Shown: positions 1 through 10,640 of the stretch, piece by piece | Numbering within the stretch: the stretch's first letter is position 1 | How the letters are laid out: the number at the start of each line of letters is the position of its first letter | From: Phytophthora sp. 'mugwort' | Lineage: Eukaryota; Oomycota; Peronosporomycetes; Peronosporales; Peronosporaceae | DNA length: 64,000 nt | Direction of reading: 5' to 3' | NCBI GenBank assembly: GCA_033558025.1 | Contig: JAUCEF010000011.1 | Coordinates: 2,108,001 to 2,172,000 of the forward strand | The notes under the pieces: generated by a model | Databases searched by the model: none | The model's input: the letters and a program-made list of their open reading frames with translations, nothing else | What the model was told of the DNA's origin: nothing | Translations under genes and position numbers: made by a program

Positions 1-226
1 CTCCTGCAGCGACCATCTCTCGAGTCACCGCCATCGAAGTTTTAAACGGTGACCAGCTCGTCCAGGGTAGAGACTGCTGCTCTACGGTATGGATGATGAA
101 TAGACAAGCACAGTAGCACCTGTCACCTGGGGGTCAAAGATCGCACACTTGAACATTCATCCGATTGTGCGTCCCTTCATAAACGTTTCCCCCCTCCCTT
201 TGAGCGATCGGATCGGGACTGCATCG

Positions 227-1069
227 ATGCGAATGAGACTGCGTTGCTTGATGGCGTTGGGCGTGTGGCTGATGCATTCGCGCACTGACGCTCTGCGGTC
301 GTGCTCTAAGAACGGACAAGTCCGGGTCCCGTGCGAGGACGACTTGCTGCTGGGCAAGTCTGACAGGTTCTTGCTCACGTTGTACGGCCACATGTGCTAC
401 ACGATGCACATCGCGTCGCCCGTGCCGCTCGAGGTGCTGTTCTATGACTCGAGGGACCTTAAAAGCAGTCAGAGGAGCGACCAAAGCGTCCGCGCGTTGG
501 AATTGGAAGACGCCTCGACCGAGACGACGCACGGAACGAACGAGACCGTCAATAGTCTGGCAGCGCTAGGAGACAACCGCGCGTGCCATAACGTGTTGAG
601 CTGCGTCCAACTGCAGGAAGGACTGTCCAAGTCGACGGTATACAATTTGATGATCTCGCGCTGGTCAAATGCTAGTGCTGATGCGACGAAGGAAGAATTG
701 GATCAGGACCAAGACGATGGCCCCATCCGAGTCGCTGTCCTGCTTGAGCACTGCGACCCGGTCTCGGCCTGGCACTATGTTGGACTGGTATTTGTAGGCA
801 GCATTGGGTTTACGTCGACCATGCTGCTGTTCTGCATCGTGGGCGAGTTTGTGCTAGGGTTGCGGACGATAACGAAGCTGCAGAGTGCGGCGCAGCGAGA
901 TCGGTTTGTGGAGCTCGCGCAGATTGACCCTCAACGAGTTAAGAGAAGCGGCAAGGAGGGAGAAGAGGTCGAGGAAGACCCCGAAGAACCGACTGCACCA
1001 CTCATGACGACAGTGATCCCGACGGACGTACAGACAGACGCTGAATCCGAAAAGTCATCCCCGGCTTGA
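227..1069 (+). CDS. Secreted-type single-pass membrane protein, function unknown
   Basis: I do not recognise the family. The reading frame is open from 149, but the first ATG is at 227 (a second at 233). From 227 the product is 280 residues. It begins with a basic start and a hydrophobic stretch (about residues 5-16, LRCLMALGVWLM) that looks like a signal peptide, followed by an ectodomain with six cysteines. A strong membrane segment lies near residues 185-212 (YVGLVFVGSIGFTSTMLLFC), and the tail of about 65 residues is rich in Glu. This is the plan of a type I membrane protein with a cysteine-bonded outer domain. The coding sequence is GC-rich like the other intact genes and ends in TGA. 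No transposon similarity was seen. The gene is clear; its role is unknown. Confidence 0.7.
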   Translation: MRMRLRCLMALGVWLMHSRTDALRSCSKNGQVRVPCEDDLLLGKSDRFLLTLYGHMCYTMHIASPVPLEVLFYDSRDLKSSQRSDQSVRALELEDASTETTHGTNETVNSLAALGDNRACHNVLSCVQLQEGLSKSTVYNLMISRWSNASADATKEELDQDQDDGPIRVAVLLEHCDPVSAWHYVGLVFVGSIGFTSTMLLFCIVGEFVLGLRTITKLQSAAQRDRFVELAQIDPQRVKRSGKEGEEVEEDPEEPTAPLMTTVIPTDVQTDAESEKSSPA

Positions 1070-1690
1070 GTTGCGGCGGAGTAGATCCCTAGTAGTATGT
1101 TAATGATAATGGATGTGGAGCTGTATTATCAGCTCAAGTGCCAGCTGCCATAGTGTTCTGAAGCAGCAGCAATTCTGGAAGCCCCAACCCAAGAGGACCC
1201 AAGAACATTAGGTATGACTACTCAGTGAGTACTACTCACTGCATACAGATTCACGAAGCTTGCTTTCACTCACGCATTATCGATGTTTGTGCTGATCTGC
1301 CGCAAACTCGCCAGATAGAATTCGAGTCTTCAATGCGAAGAGATTCGTGTCTTCTCCCTCAAACTTCAGCCGCTTCTGAGCCTTCATGTGAACTCTCATC
1401 TCTTCCTGGTTGCTTGCGTCAATCTCGTTTCGATCGGTTTGAACTTATCATGCTCATCGAGATTGAGCACCGTGAAGTAGCTAGACGAGCAAAAATGGAA
1501 ATATTAGTCTTAAACAACGCACACATCAACTTCCTGACAAGGAACTACCCGCTGTGTGACTTGCGCTCGCCGCTGTTGATGATGGAATGGGTGAACACCT
1601 CCACCTCGACTTCTAGGTGGAAATGACTGCAAAACAACATCATTAATTAGAACCCTCCCCCTTGAAAACTTTCACTAGCAGGAGCTCTGT
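1070..1690. other. Intergenic stretch, nothing recognised
   Basis: An open frame of 133 codons lies at 1225-1626 (+), but it starts at GTG, its first ATG is near 1333, and its composition is not gene-like. I see no family signature or repeat. Confidence 0.4.
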
Positions 1691-1694
1691 TGCC

Positions 1695-2875
1695 ATCTTA
1701 CTTAACGTTGACGACACGGGCACGCATCCGCACCATATCGAGCATCAAAATGGGCAACTTGAAAAGCACGCGGTTCATCGCGATGGTTACCATTTTCTCG
1801 GATCTGGTGAACTTCTGAGCGCAATGTAATACGATCTTATCCTGCATCATCAAAGTCGTTTTAGATTATCACCTCGTCATATCCATATATATCCAGGATA
1901 ATTCGTACCATCCAGGAGAGAAGGTCTCCACCAAAGACTGTGTCGTGGAGATTCAAATTGCGCGGAAGGAAGCAAATACGCACTTCGACCTCCGTCTCAT
2001 TCACAGAAACTTATTCAGCTTTGCTCTCGGTTGGAACAATGTCTGACCGCTTGATGAATGGAAGTTCATCCACTGCATCCTGCTCGCATCGCCACTGAAA
2101 CGAAAGACCCTTGCGATGCTTTGCCAGCTCGCTCATCTTTAAACTGTAGTCAGCACGATTCGGGTCGAACAATTCGGGCAGGCACTTCCTCGTCCGGCCG
2201 AAGCGGTTAACAGCCACCATTGTGATGATCGCGTCGTGCGTGTGCTGGAGCGTGTCAGTCGCGAGATCATGCCGGAAGACGCTCACTTGCACTGCCATGG
2301 ACGATTTCCCAAGCCCAATGACCTCTATTTCGAGTCAAACGTGGTCTCCATGAAACACCGGCTTGACCGAGTCCATACGGTCGAATGAGATCGTGGCGGC
2401 TGCTCCCATCGCGAATCTGCCAGACAAACTCAAACCCAATAGTGAGACCACCCGACGGTTGAGATACAGTATGCAGATCGGTTGCAGTACCGATACGAAA
2501 TGGCTCCAGCTATCACGTCCATGAGTGCTAGGATTGGACCCGCATTCAGCAGCTTCCCCTTCTGGCTTTCGTCGCCCTGCAAAATATCATCGAGGCCAAC
2601 AAGTGTAAGCAACAGTGCTAAGGTATAGTGAGAAACGAATTCACGCACAATGATATCGGTGATGACGGATCGCTTGTCCTTCGGCCGCACTTGGGCGGGC
2701 ATTCGGCGCATACAATGCACGACGGAAAACTCAACCGCCCTTTTTTTACTATTAGACTTGGGCTTGTAAGAAAACTTCAGCACATTTTGTCGACGGTTTT
2801 TTCTGTCGTTATCTGTACGCCATAGATCCTTGGCGTTGACGAGTAGCGCCTTCAAGAAAAAAAAGCATGGTTTAT
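1695..2875 (-). pseudogene. Decayed copy of the ACOT9-like acyl-CoA thioesterase gene
   Basis: Read on the minus strand, this stretch follows the intact gene at 23115-24512 exon by exon. Shared peptides include [41 protein letters not shown] and [30 protein letters not shown]. The DNA match continues to the exon carrying [13 protein letters not shown] codons near 1755-1830. Introns sit at the same places: after TDII near 2650, and after the SWM/AWM codons near 1900. The copy therefore arose through DNA, not through mRNA. It is broken by an in-frame TGA in the codons after FHGDH near 2335, a further stop after TESKAE at 2011, an insertion of about 70 bp near 2430-2500 between two halves of a conserved exon, and extra sequence in the first exon. 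The C-terminal exons were not found. Confidence 0.85.
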
Positions 2876-2889
2876 TGCCTTTTTGCATT

Positions 2890-3343
2890 GTGCCAAATAC
2901 TGCATGTCTCTGATTACGTAACGCACTGATCCTACAGGTAGTGCGGAGTCCAAGTGCATGATCATGAAGTCGGACGCGTCACTGAGCTTTTCCTGTCCGT
3001 GCCACCTCCGCTCTACCAGGATGGCTGATTAATATCCACGAAGCTGAGGGTTTCCCAACTTGCCGTGGTGAACGTATTTTGCTAGAGAGGGGGCAGATAA
3101 CACCTCGTCAGTTACAAGGCCAATACTGGTGCCGACCATATTTCCCCAGAAAAAATGGCCTCGGACAAAGCCAGTGACCTCCCTGTATTCAGCGCCGCGT
3201 CCTTTCGGGTAACCGTATTCGAGGTGTCGATACTACACCAGAAAGCCGAAGCAAAATATCTACGTCAGTTCCGCGCCTTTCGAGGGTGTAGGGGGTTGTT
3301 GCTAGCACAGTGGAAAACGTAGCCCGTGGTCTCGCAAGCTAAT
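2890..3343. other. Gap between the thioesterase pseudogene and the ABCG gene
   Basis: About 450 bp that must hold the 5' region of the ABCG gene starting at 3344. An Inr-like string TCAGTTCC lies near 3266, with one mismatch to the oomycete YTCANTYY consensus because it is preceded by G. No ORF or repeat is recognised. Confidence 0.35.
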
Positions 3344-5491
3344 ATGCGTGGACGACTTGGAGGCTCCATGGCCGACACGTGCATCTCGAGTAACACGCCG
3401 CTTACGCCGCTTGCGAATGACCCGTCAGGCGAGATCTCCGTCACTTCGTCTGGTGCCAACAACAACACCGACCTCGAGACTGGCCATCGATGTAGTCTCA
3501 CGACACCAAAAAGCGAACTGAGTTCACCTTCCTGCACGGTCGATGCCCATTACGGCTGTCTCGATACGATCGCTGCAGACATCATTGGGCCGCATGGTAT
3601 GAACGCAGAGAGCAAGGGCAAAGGCAAATCGTTCGACTTTACGTCCGAATTTGAAGCCACGCAGCGTCGACAACGTGACGCCTTGCACCAGTGTACCATA
3701 AGTTGGCGGCACATTTCGTACCTTATTCAGCCCAAGAAACCGTGGCGTTCAGGCCGACTGGGATGCAGCAGGAAGACGGAGAGAATTATGACTTTCAGGC
3801 AGCAGCCTCGCAAGATCCTTAGCAATGTATGGGGGCGATCGGGTCCTGGAGACCTCACAGCTATCATTGGTCCTTCGGGAGCGGGGAAGACGACTCTACT
3901 GGACATTCTAGCGGATCGAGTCCCCCCTGGAGGTCCCGATGTACGCGTCGAAGGAATTGTAGACGTGAACGGCCGACCTCGAGACCCACGCTCCTTCCAC
4001 TTTATCATGAATTACGTCTCACAGGACATGGCGTTCCTCGGATCCTTTTCGGTGTTGGAGACTTTGCAGATCGCAGCAGGCCTTGGTCTACCAAGTCACG
4101 TCCCTCCTCTCACACGGGAGTCTCGTGTCCAGGATGTGATCGACGCGATGGGATTACGGACGTGTATGTACGCAACTGTTGGCGATGTGTTTCACAAAGG
4201 TATCTCGTCAGGCCAACGCAAACGACTCGGCATTGCCGTGGAATTGCTCTCCGATCCAGCTTTGCTGCTGCTGGACGAGCCAACGTCGGGTCTCGACGCG
4301 TCCTCAGCTCGCAGTGTGATGCAGCACATTGCACGACTTTGCCACAAAAGCGGCAAGAACGTCATTTGCACGATCCACCAGCCATCGTCTTCCGTGTACG
4401 AAATGCTGACAAACCTCGTCATCTTGAGCGACGGTGAGCTCGTGTACTTTGGACCGACGTCAGCTATGCTGACGCATTTCTTTTCGCTGAGCTACGTGTG
4501 TCCCATGTACTCGAATCCGGCCGAGTACTTTGTTGACTTGGTGAACAAGGATTTCCACCCTCGTTTGAAGCTCGACTCGTTCGTGAAAGCACTGGAAGAA
4601 AGCTCGCAGCTGCAGCGTCTGCGTGTCGAGATCGCGCGCGATCGCTCCATGCGCGACTTGTGTCCCATGAATTACGACATGCTGCGAGCGATGCGTCCAT
4701 CACGACGGGACCAATTCTCGGTTCTGTTGCATCGAAACGTGACCAACAATTGGCGCCACCCCGGCGTCTTCTGGCTCCGTGTCCTCATGTACATGCTGCT
4801 GTCGTTCATGGTCGGCACCATGTACTTGAGCTCGAATCGCGCAATCACAAGTGCCGCCATGGTGCCGCTCCTCTTCTACGTGCAAGCCTTCCTGGTCTTC
4901 ATGTCTGTCGCGGCGCTGCCAGCTTTGTTTGAGCAACGCGCTGTACTGGAACGGGAAGTACGCTCTCATTCGCTGCATCTAGCAAGCTACACAGTCGCCA
5001 ATCTGCTTGGAGCCCTGCCTGGTATTGCCTTGATCTCGCTCTTGGCGTCCTTGATCGTTGTCTACTTCGCCCACGTGCACTCGTTCGGCTCCTTTCTCGT
5101 TAACTTGACGCTGTCGCTCGTGACCGCGGAGTCGATGATGCATTTGCTGGGGGCTGCCGTGCCACACTATATCATGGGCATCGCAATGGGGGCCGGTCTC
5201 TTTGGCATGTTTATGCTGTGTGAAGGGTTCATGGTTCCGTTTGCCTCCATCCCAGCGTACTGGAAATGGGGCTACTACATGGCATTCCACACGTATTCAT
5301 TCGAGTCATTCATGTACGAGCACTTCTCGCAGCTTGATACGCAGGAGGCTTGGCGCGTGCTGACAAGTTACGGCATGGAAAACGTCAATGTGACGCGCAA
5401 TATGCTCATTCTCGTCGGATATGCCGCAGTTCTACAGCTCGCAAGTGTCGTCGTGCTCTTCGTACGATTCGGACGTCATAGGCACCGCTAA
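3344..5491 (+). CDS. Half-size ABC transporter, ABCG (WHITE/WBC) subfamily
   Basis: An ATP-driven membrane exporter half-molecule that should pair to form a full transporter. The frame is open from a GTG at 3326, so the first ATG (3344) or the one at 3368 is the likely start, giving 715 or 707 residues. The order is nucleotide-binding domain first, then membrane domain, as in ABCG. Visible motifs: Walker A GPSGAGKTT (about 3868), ABC signature SSGQRKRLG, Walker B LLLLDEPTSGLD and the switch histidine in CTIHQPSS. The second half carries about six hydrophobic segments (for example LRVLMYMLLSFMVGTMYL and LGALPGIALISLLASLIVVY). The N-terminal 130 residues are polar and low in complexity. No intron is apparent. 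A close paralogue is at 34743-36875 and a truncated copy at 8965-9556. The substrate cannot be told; sterols, lipids and xenobiotics are typical for the family. Confidence 0.93.
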   Translation: MRGRLGGSMADTCISSNTPLTPLANDPSGEISVTSSGANNNTDLETGHRCSLTTPKSELSSPSCTVDAHYGCLDTIAADIIGPHGMNAESKGKGKSFDFTSEFEATQRRQRDALHQCTISWRHISYLIQPKKPWRSGRLGCSRKTERIMTFRQQPRKILSNVWGRSGPGDLTAIIGPSGAGKTTLLDILADRVPPGGPDVRVEGIVDVNGRPRDPRSFHFIMNYVSQDMAFLGSFSVLETLQIAAGLGLPSHVPPLTRESRVQDVIDAMGLRTCMYATVGDVFHKGISSGQRKRLGIAVELLSDPALLLLDEPTSGLDASSARSVMQHIARLCHKSGKNVICTIHQPSSSVYEMLTNLVILSDGELVYFGPTSAMLTHFFSLSYVCPMYSNPAEYFVDLVNKDFHPRLKLDSFVKALEESSQLQRLRVEIARDRSMRDLCPMNYDMLRAMRPSRRDQFSVLLHRNVTNNWRHPGVFWLRVLMYMLLSFMVGTMYLSSNRAITSAAMVPLLFYVQAFLVFMSVAALPALFEQRAVLEREVRSHSLHLASYTVANLLGALPGIALISLLASLIVVYFAHVHSFGSFLVNLTLSLVTAESMMHLLGAAVPHYIMGIAMGAGLFGMFMLCEGFMVPFASIPAYWKWGYYMAFHTYSFESFMYEHFSQLDTQEAWRVLTSYGMENVNVTRNMLILVGYAAVLQLASVVVLFVRFGRHRHR

Positions 5492-5597
5492 ACTAACATA
5501 AAGAATATCACCACGGATCGTACTGACTACTGCTTGATACTTGATAATTGAGCTTTCTGGGCAAAGCAGCACCAGGGTCTTAAAAAGCGAGCAGCAT

Positions 5598-5644
<47 letters not shown>

Positions 5645-5665
5645 TAAGTAGTTAAGTAGTTAAGT
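5598..5665. repeat. (TAG)n microsatellite followed by TTAAGTAG repeats
   Basis: A run of the TAG/GTA trinucleotide from 5598 to about 5643 is followed by several copies of the octamer TTAAGTAG. It lies about 110 bp past the ABCG stop codon. Confidence 0.95.
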
Positions 5666-5699
5666 TGGCCGAGTTATGTGGCTACTGTTTATATAGAAT

Positions 5700-6680
5700 C
5701 GAGCTGAGTGGGTGAGCTTCCGTTACAATCATGTTGTGACATTGACACAGGTCATCGCGGTCAACGAGGTTGCAGCAGCAGCTGGCTATACAATGCATAG
5801 TATGCATTACGGTACGCTGTACCTGCTCGCGGTGGAGCATAGTCGTGCTCCAGCTGCTTTATCACGATTTGCAGGCTTCTCTGAACTGATGAGCACCGTA
5901 ATGAGTGTTTGCGCTATTACATTCACATAATCAGACGAATGAACTGATAGAACTCGATGGACCTTGAAAGCTTAGGACACGGGGCCCTGAGAAGCATAAA
6001 TCGTTAGAGTGCATCGTTGGCGAGCAAGCGCGAACACTGCTAGAGAAAGATGGACATGAACACAACCGCGCATGAACCGCGGACTGCTGAACCGTGAAAG
6101 GGTGGTCGCTGGGGGTTCGGGCCTCCGCTATTTGCTGCTACAGCCTCATTCGCGAATCAGACGGAGACCGCAAGTGCCTCGAATCGCTGGTGCTGTCGGT
6201 GACTGTCGGTCGTTGACAGGTCCACCCTATAGTCACGACGTCCAAGTAGTCAACAAAAACAATCCTACTAGTCGGCGCCCGTTTCTACGTCGACGACTAT
6301 GTATGGCTGAGCATACACGATTAGTGGTACGCTGTGGGTACACGCGCCTTCCGTACTTATCATGGTCCTGTACTGTTCGTCTGTTGCCAAACACAGACTT
6401 CGAGATCGACAAGAGTTCGAGGGTAAGTTCCAGACCTCCAGTTGGTCATCATCGATCCAGTCGACTAAGGTCGTGTGCAAGCTTCAAGAAGACCAAGTCG
6501 TTCAAGTAGCTACTGCAATTCGCCTCGGCGTACTAGGTACCTAGCCTCTAACTGGGTGGGTCGGCTCTTGTCACGAACCGCACCCTGTCATGCACCACAG
6601 TATTGCGGCTGCGGCTCCAGTTCTCTCGTGCTCAAAATACCCTCGCACCACAAGTCCTGACTAGCCATCCACATGAGGGA
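5700..6680. other. Relic sequence without an identifiable gene
   Basis: Short open frames occur at 5712-5930 and 6072-6509 (+), and at 6268-6480 (-). None shows a family motif, and stops are frequent on both strands. I read it as decayed repeat or gene sequence. Confidence 0.35.
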
Positions 6681-6684
6681 GGAC

Positions 6685-6830
6685 TACCGTCCACTCCTTC
6701 GCTGCTAGTGCAAGCTGATGCTATCTCTGTGTTTGTTCCATTACCGCGGCGTACAGAAGGTGGCGTCAAACTTCAAGGACGCGCTGTGGAGGAAAAATAC
6801 GTCCAAGTGCAGGTTTTACATGACGACGAG
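6685..6830 (+). repeat. Diverged direct repeat, copy 1 (copy 2 at 8640-8775)
   Basis: This stretch aligns at DNA level with 8640-8775. Shared words include a GCTAGT start, a TGATGCT/TGGTGCT block, CGCGGC and AAGCTTCAGG/AACTTCAAGG, ending in CCAANTGCAG. In copy 1 the frame reads on through VKLQGRAVEEK; copy 2 reads WKLQGRIVE then a stop. The origin is unknown. Confidence 0.5.
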
Positions 6831-6854
6831 GAGTCTGGTCATGTTAATGATTCG

Positions 6855-7498
6855 TATCCAGAAATGCCTGTATGGCGTCATTACATGGATAGAGAAGGTG
6901 CAGCAGTCGCCTAGTAACTCGATCCGACACGTCAAGGATCCGAACAGTGACAACAGCTCGGTAGACACCGCTCTTCGCTCAGCGGAGCGGGCTACGACAT
7001 TGGTGCATCTGCACTTACTAGAAAGGTGCTTGGTGTGTTCACGCCAAAGAATCTGCTGCTACGAGCGACGGGTGCGGGTCTGCACGCTGCTGACTCGACG
7101 GTCGGTCAAATCATGACGCTGATGCCGAGACGGTGCCACCCTACACGAAGCTTGTAGACGCGCTGCACGTCATGTACGAGCACAACTTCGTGCACACGCC
7201 GATTATCAATGACGAGATGGCCACGATTGTGAGCATGATGGACATGCTGTCCCCGTGCTACGGCACGTTCGCGAGCGGCGCGGCAGCTGAAAGCGGCAAA
7301 CCCGTTGACAAGGACTCGGACTGGCGAACGTTCTGGGATTTGTCGCTGGCACTCGGCAATGCTGAAGCTGAGTTCAATGAGCTTGTCAGCTTGACCGGCA
7401 CGCGTGTGTCTCGCCACCGTCCAACTGCAAGTTCATGCAGCCACTTGCTGCCAGCAAGCACGCGTGACGCGTGGAGTCAATTGGTGTTGGCCGTGTAG
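6855..7498 (+). pseudogene. Decayed CBS-domain protein gene (CBS-CBS-PB1-like)
   Basis: Three stretches in shifting frames fit the paired CBS domains of CBS/PB1 proteins. Near 6860 the frame reads KCLYGVITWIEKVQQS, like the KCLYDAI...EK segment that follows a CBS pair. At 7038-7110 another frame reads VFTPKNLLLRATGAGLHAAD then TVGQIMT. From about 7128 a shifted frame reads ETVPPYTKLVDALHVMYEHN, FVHTPIINDE and a DMLS CYGTF ending. CBS domains bind adenosyl ligands and usually regulate an attached function. At least one frameshift (near 7110-7130) and missing first halves of the domains make it non-functional. The match rests on recall of the family pattern, not on a search. Confidence 0.6.
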
Positions 7499-7499
7499 G

Positions 7500-8964
7500 G
7501 CAGTAAGCATGACATAGTGAGGAGATAGAGTTAAATGGGCTGCAAGCACGCAGCGCTGAAACCACGTGTGGCAGCTGCTAGGAGTAGTGGCAACTTGCAG
7601 GTGTCGCGTCGCGCTCCACGCCACGATCGCGGTTCACGAGTATCTTCTCATCTAGACGATCGAAGCGTCACAGTCTAGTTGGAGAAAAGGAGGAGACAGC
7701 GTTCTGACCATGGGTGTACGCATACCGGATATTCCGCGAGATCGACGAGCGCCATGCTCTCCGCCGCGGTTTGATGGCCTTGTGCTTATTAACGTTATCT
7801 GCCACCGAGGACCGAGCACCTGCACCACCTTTCCACGCTCATGTAAGACCATTCAGCCGCACGGAGCGTGAGATCGAGAACTGGTGGAATAGTGTGGACT
7901 GAGGCTCGTATCTCCACGGGTCAAGGCTCGACTGTCCACGGAAGGAAACGCTCGCCCGTCTTCGCGCAGATCGTCGGAGTGTCAGTCGGACGGAGGCAAG
8001 CCTCTATAATGAGGATATGTCAGCTGCCGAAAAAGGGTCCATATATTCAGCTGGTGGACCTTTCTTACTAATCGTCGTCGACTCGAAACCAGATGGTACT
8101 CAATAGGGGCCAAAAACGGGAATATGGCTCGAGTGCGCGGCGAAGCACACTACGTTGCTACCAGTTCGTGTTAGCGGGAAGTGCTGCCAGTTCCGTGATG
8201 CCTAGGCGCAGAGGTTGCTGGTCGTACAAAGCTTGTGCCCTGGAGGCTCTGTGGGAAATATTATTTGGAAGTGTGCTCGACCTTCCGTTTGGAGCGGCTG
8301 CCGACTGATTTTTGCATCTCTCGACGCTCGCAGACACCGCCAGATCTTGCCGCTTTGCTGTTCAGCGTCCTTGGAGCGCGAGGATGACGTGGGTTGTCGT
8401 GGCGTCTTCGTGGGAGCCTTGAGGATGAAGTTATGACCAGACGCAATTCTAGCCCAGACTGATGCATATCGAGCTCGATGTGATTTATTTCGATGCCGAG
8501 CTCACCAGAGTTCGTGAGGTGCTGTAACCGGTATGCTGCGATACAGGCGTCACGTCATTGCGGGAGGACTATCTTCAGCGGTCGGCAAGCAAGAGTTCAC
8601 TTCAGCAAGGCCAAGCTTGACTTTCCCCGGCTTGCAAGGGGGAACATTTACTCCGACGCCGCTAGTTCGAGTTGGTGCTGTCATTGTTTTCATGATCGCG
8701 GCATGCAGGCGGTGTCATCGCTGCGTATGGAAGCTTCAGGGTCGCATTGTGGAGTGAAATGCGTCCAATTGCAGATTCTCCCTTACTCCAGCAGAAGCCG
8801 ATTTTGTCAGTGCATTTTGTCAGTTTTGTTTTGGCGAGTTTTCACGAACCAGCGCTCGTGGGATGCTGCCAGCGGCGTGGACAATCCGCTCAAGCGCTAG
8901 GAGAAGCGGAGAAAGAGCTCGGCAGCAGCATCCGACAAGAATTGGCTCTAGGAGACGATCTCAC
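7500..8964. other. Unassigned relic sequence with a diverged repeat
   Basis: Open frames are short and in conflicting directions. The only structure I can point to is 8640-8775, the second copy of the diverged repeat at 6685-6830. The last 100 bp before 8965 encode an uninterrupted but unrecognised peptide (ALGEAEKELGSSIRQELALG in frame +). Confidence 0.35.
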
Positions 8965-9556
8965 GCCCAATACGGCTGTCTCGATACGATCGCTGCAGAC
9001 ATCATTGGGCCGCATGGTATGAACGCAGAGAGCAAGGGCAAAGGCAAATCTTTCGACTTTACGTCCGAATTTGAAGCCACGCAGCGTCGACAACGTGACG
9101 CCTTGCACCAGTGTACCATAAGTTGGCGGCACATTTCGTACCTTATTCAGCCAAAGAAATCGTGGCGTTCAGGCCGACTGGGATGCAGCAGGAAGACAGA
9201 GAGAGTTATGACTCTCAGGCAGCAGCCTTGCAAGATCCTTAGCAATGTATAGGGTCGATCGGGTCCTGGAGATCCCGATGTACGCGTCGAAGGAATTGTA
9301 GACGTGAATGGCCGACCTCGAGACCCACGCTCCTTCCACTTTATCGTGAATTACGTCTCACAGGACATGGCGTTCCTCGGATCCTTTTCGATGTTGGAGA
9401 CTTTGCAGATCGCAGCAAGTCTTGGTCTACCAAGTCACGTCCCTCCTCTCACACGGGAGTCTCGTGTCCAGGATGTGATCGACGCCATGGGATTACGGAC
9501 GTGTATGTACGCAACTGTTGGCGATGTGTTTCACAAAGGCATCTCGTCAGGCCAGC
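8965..9556 (+). pseudogene. Truncated ABCG fragment lacking Walker A
   Basis: The fragment is nearly identical to 3545-4215 of the intact ABCG gene. Compared with that gene it has a TGG-to-TAG nonsense change at the tryptophan of the NVWGRS segment (stop at 9250-9252). It also has an exact 81-base deletion lying between two copies of CCTGGAG in the parent (3845-3851 and 3926-3932). That deletion removes the Walker A loop and its flanks in frame. Homology starts abruptly at GCCCAATACGG and ends at GGCCAG just before the signature helix, so most of the transporter is absent. It is a duplicated, dead segment. Confidence 0.92.
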
Positions 9557-10535
9557 TTACAAAGGCCTTCGCTTACATTGCTATAACAATACGTTGAGAG
9601 TCAGGGTACTAACAGGTTACGTATCGCCCCCGACTTACCTGTATTGAAATCGACTGTCGATGAGCTCCAACACCGTATCCCGGTTGTGGAGTAAGGTCAA
9701 CTATTAACTCCCCGCGATGTGCTGTACCAGCATGTCCATGGGTCTCCAGGCGTTACCTCCTGCTGTCGTAAAATGCCACGTTCGAGGTGTTGCTGATGCA
9801 TATGAAGAGCGTCCTCGAGTCGATCAACCCCAGGTCCAAGTACTGCTAGATCTCCACCTCCATCACCTCGATCTTCTCACCCCCATGTACTTCCTACTCT
9901 TCTCACTGAACCCACTTTTCCAGCGGCTCCGTCGTTCCCGTCGGCAGGTACACCATCCTTCGCTGACGTCGACGTCTCCGTCGGTGGTTCAACGCCGAAC
10001 GCAGCCTCTAGAATCACGAACACGGACGCGAACACCGTCCCCTTGCGCACTCAGCACTCGTCCAGGGACGCGTTGCATAGCCCCACCAGACCCCTTCCCA
10101 CTTCAATCATACAGAGAGTCCTAGCCACATAAAGCGTCAGTGGCAGGCCTAACGATCCTTCATTAGTACCGCAGCCTGATTTTCGATGTCACCGAGGATG
10201 TTCGTCTCCACCAGCGCCCCTTTGGCGTCAACGGATCGACGTCTCCATCGTGACCTTGCCCCATTGACGTCAAACAGATCGACGTCTCCATCGTGACCAT
10301 GTATGGCTCGGCGACCACGGCGATCCCCAGAGACAACACGTCGCGTGTACCTTCTGATGTAAACGTCCGTTCCGCTACATCAATCATTACCCCAAACACG
10401 CTGAGCGTATCGACACCCAGATAGTTTCCACGTGGAGCTGGTCCACTAACTATAGACTCATAGCGATTTCCATAGATCAGATAGTCTGATCCAACCACGG
10501 GTTCTCCAGCTGTGTACTGGCGAGCTCTTCACCTT

Positions 10536-10640
10536 TCAATTGAATTTTTGCGGAGGCTCGTTCGCCCGTCCGAGTCGTTTCAACACTTTTCGGGCTATTA
10601 AGCTCACCATAGCTCCAGTATCAACTAGCATATGCGACGG
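10536..10640 (-). pseudogene. Retropepsin (aspartic protease) core of an LTR retrotransposon
   Basis: The minus-strand frame reads MLVDTGAMVSLIARKVLKRL, which carries the D-T-G-A active-site loop followed by the usual hydrophobic turn and helix. It stops at TGA (10536-10538). The adjoining minus frame at 10163-10498 (VGSDYLIYGNRY, YLGVDTLSVFG) looks like its downstream continuation after a frameshift. The family cleaves Gag-Pol polyproteins; this copy is dead. Confidence 0.7.

Noticed and set aside
2430..2888. A functional minus-strand gene of 152 codons
   Set aside because: Its recognisable part is two exons of the thioesterase read through an intron and followed by an insertion; downstream stops show a pseudogene.
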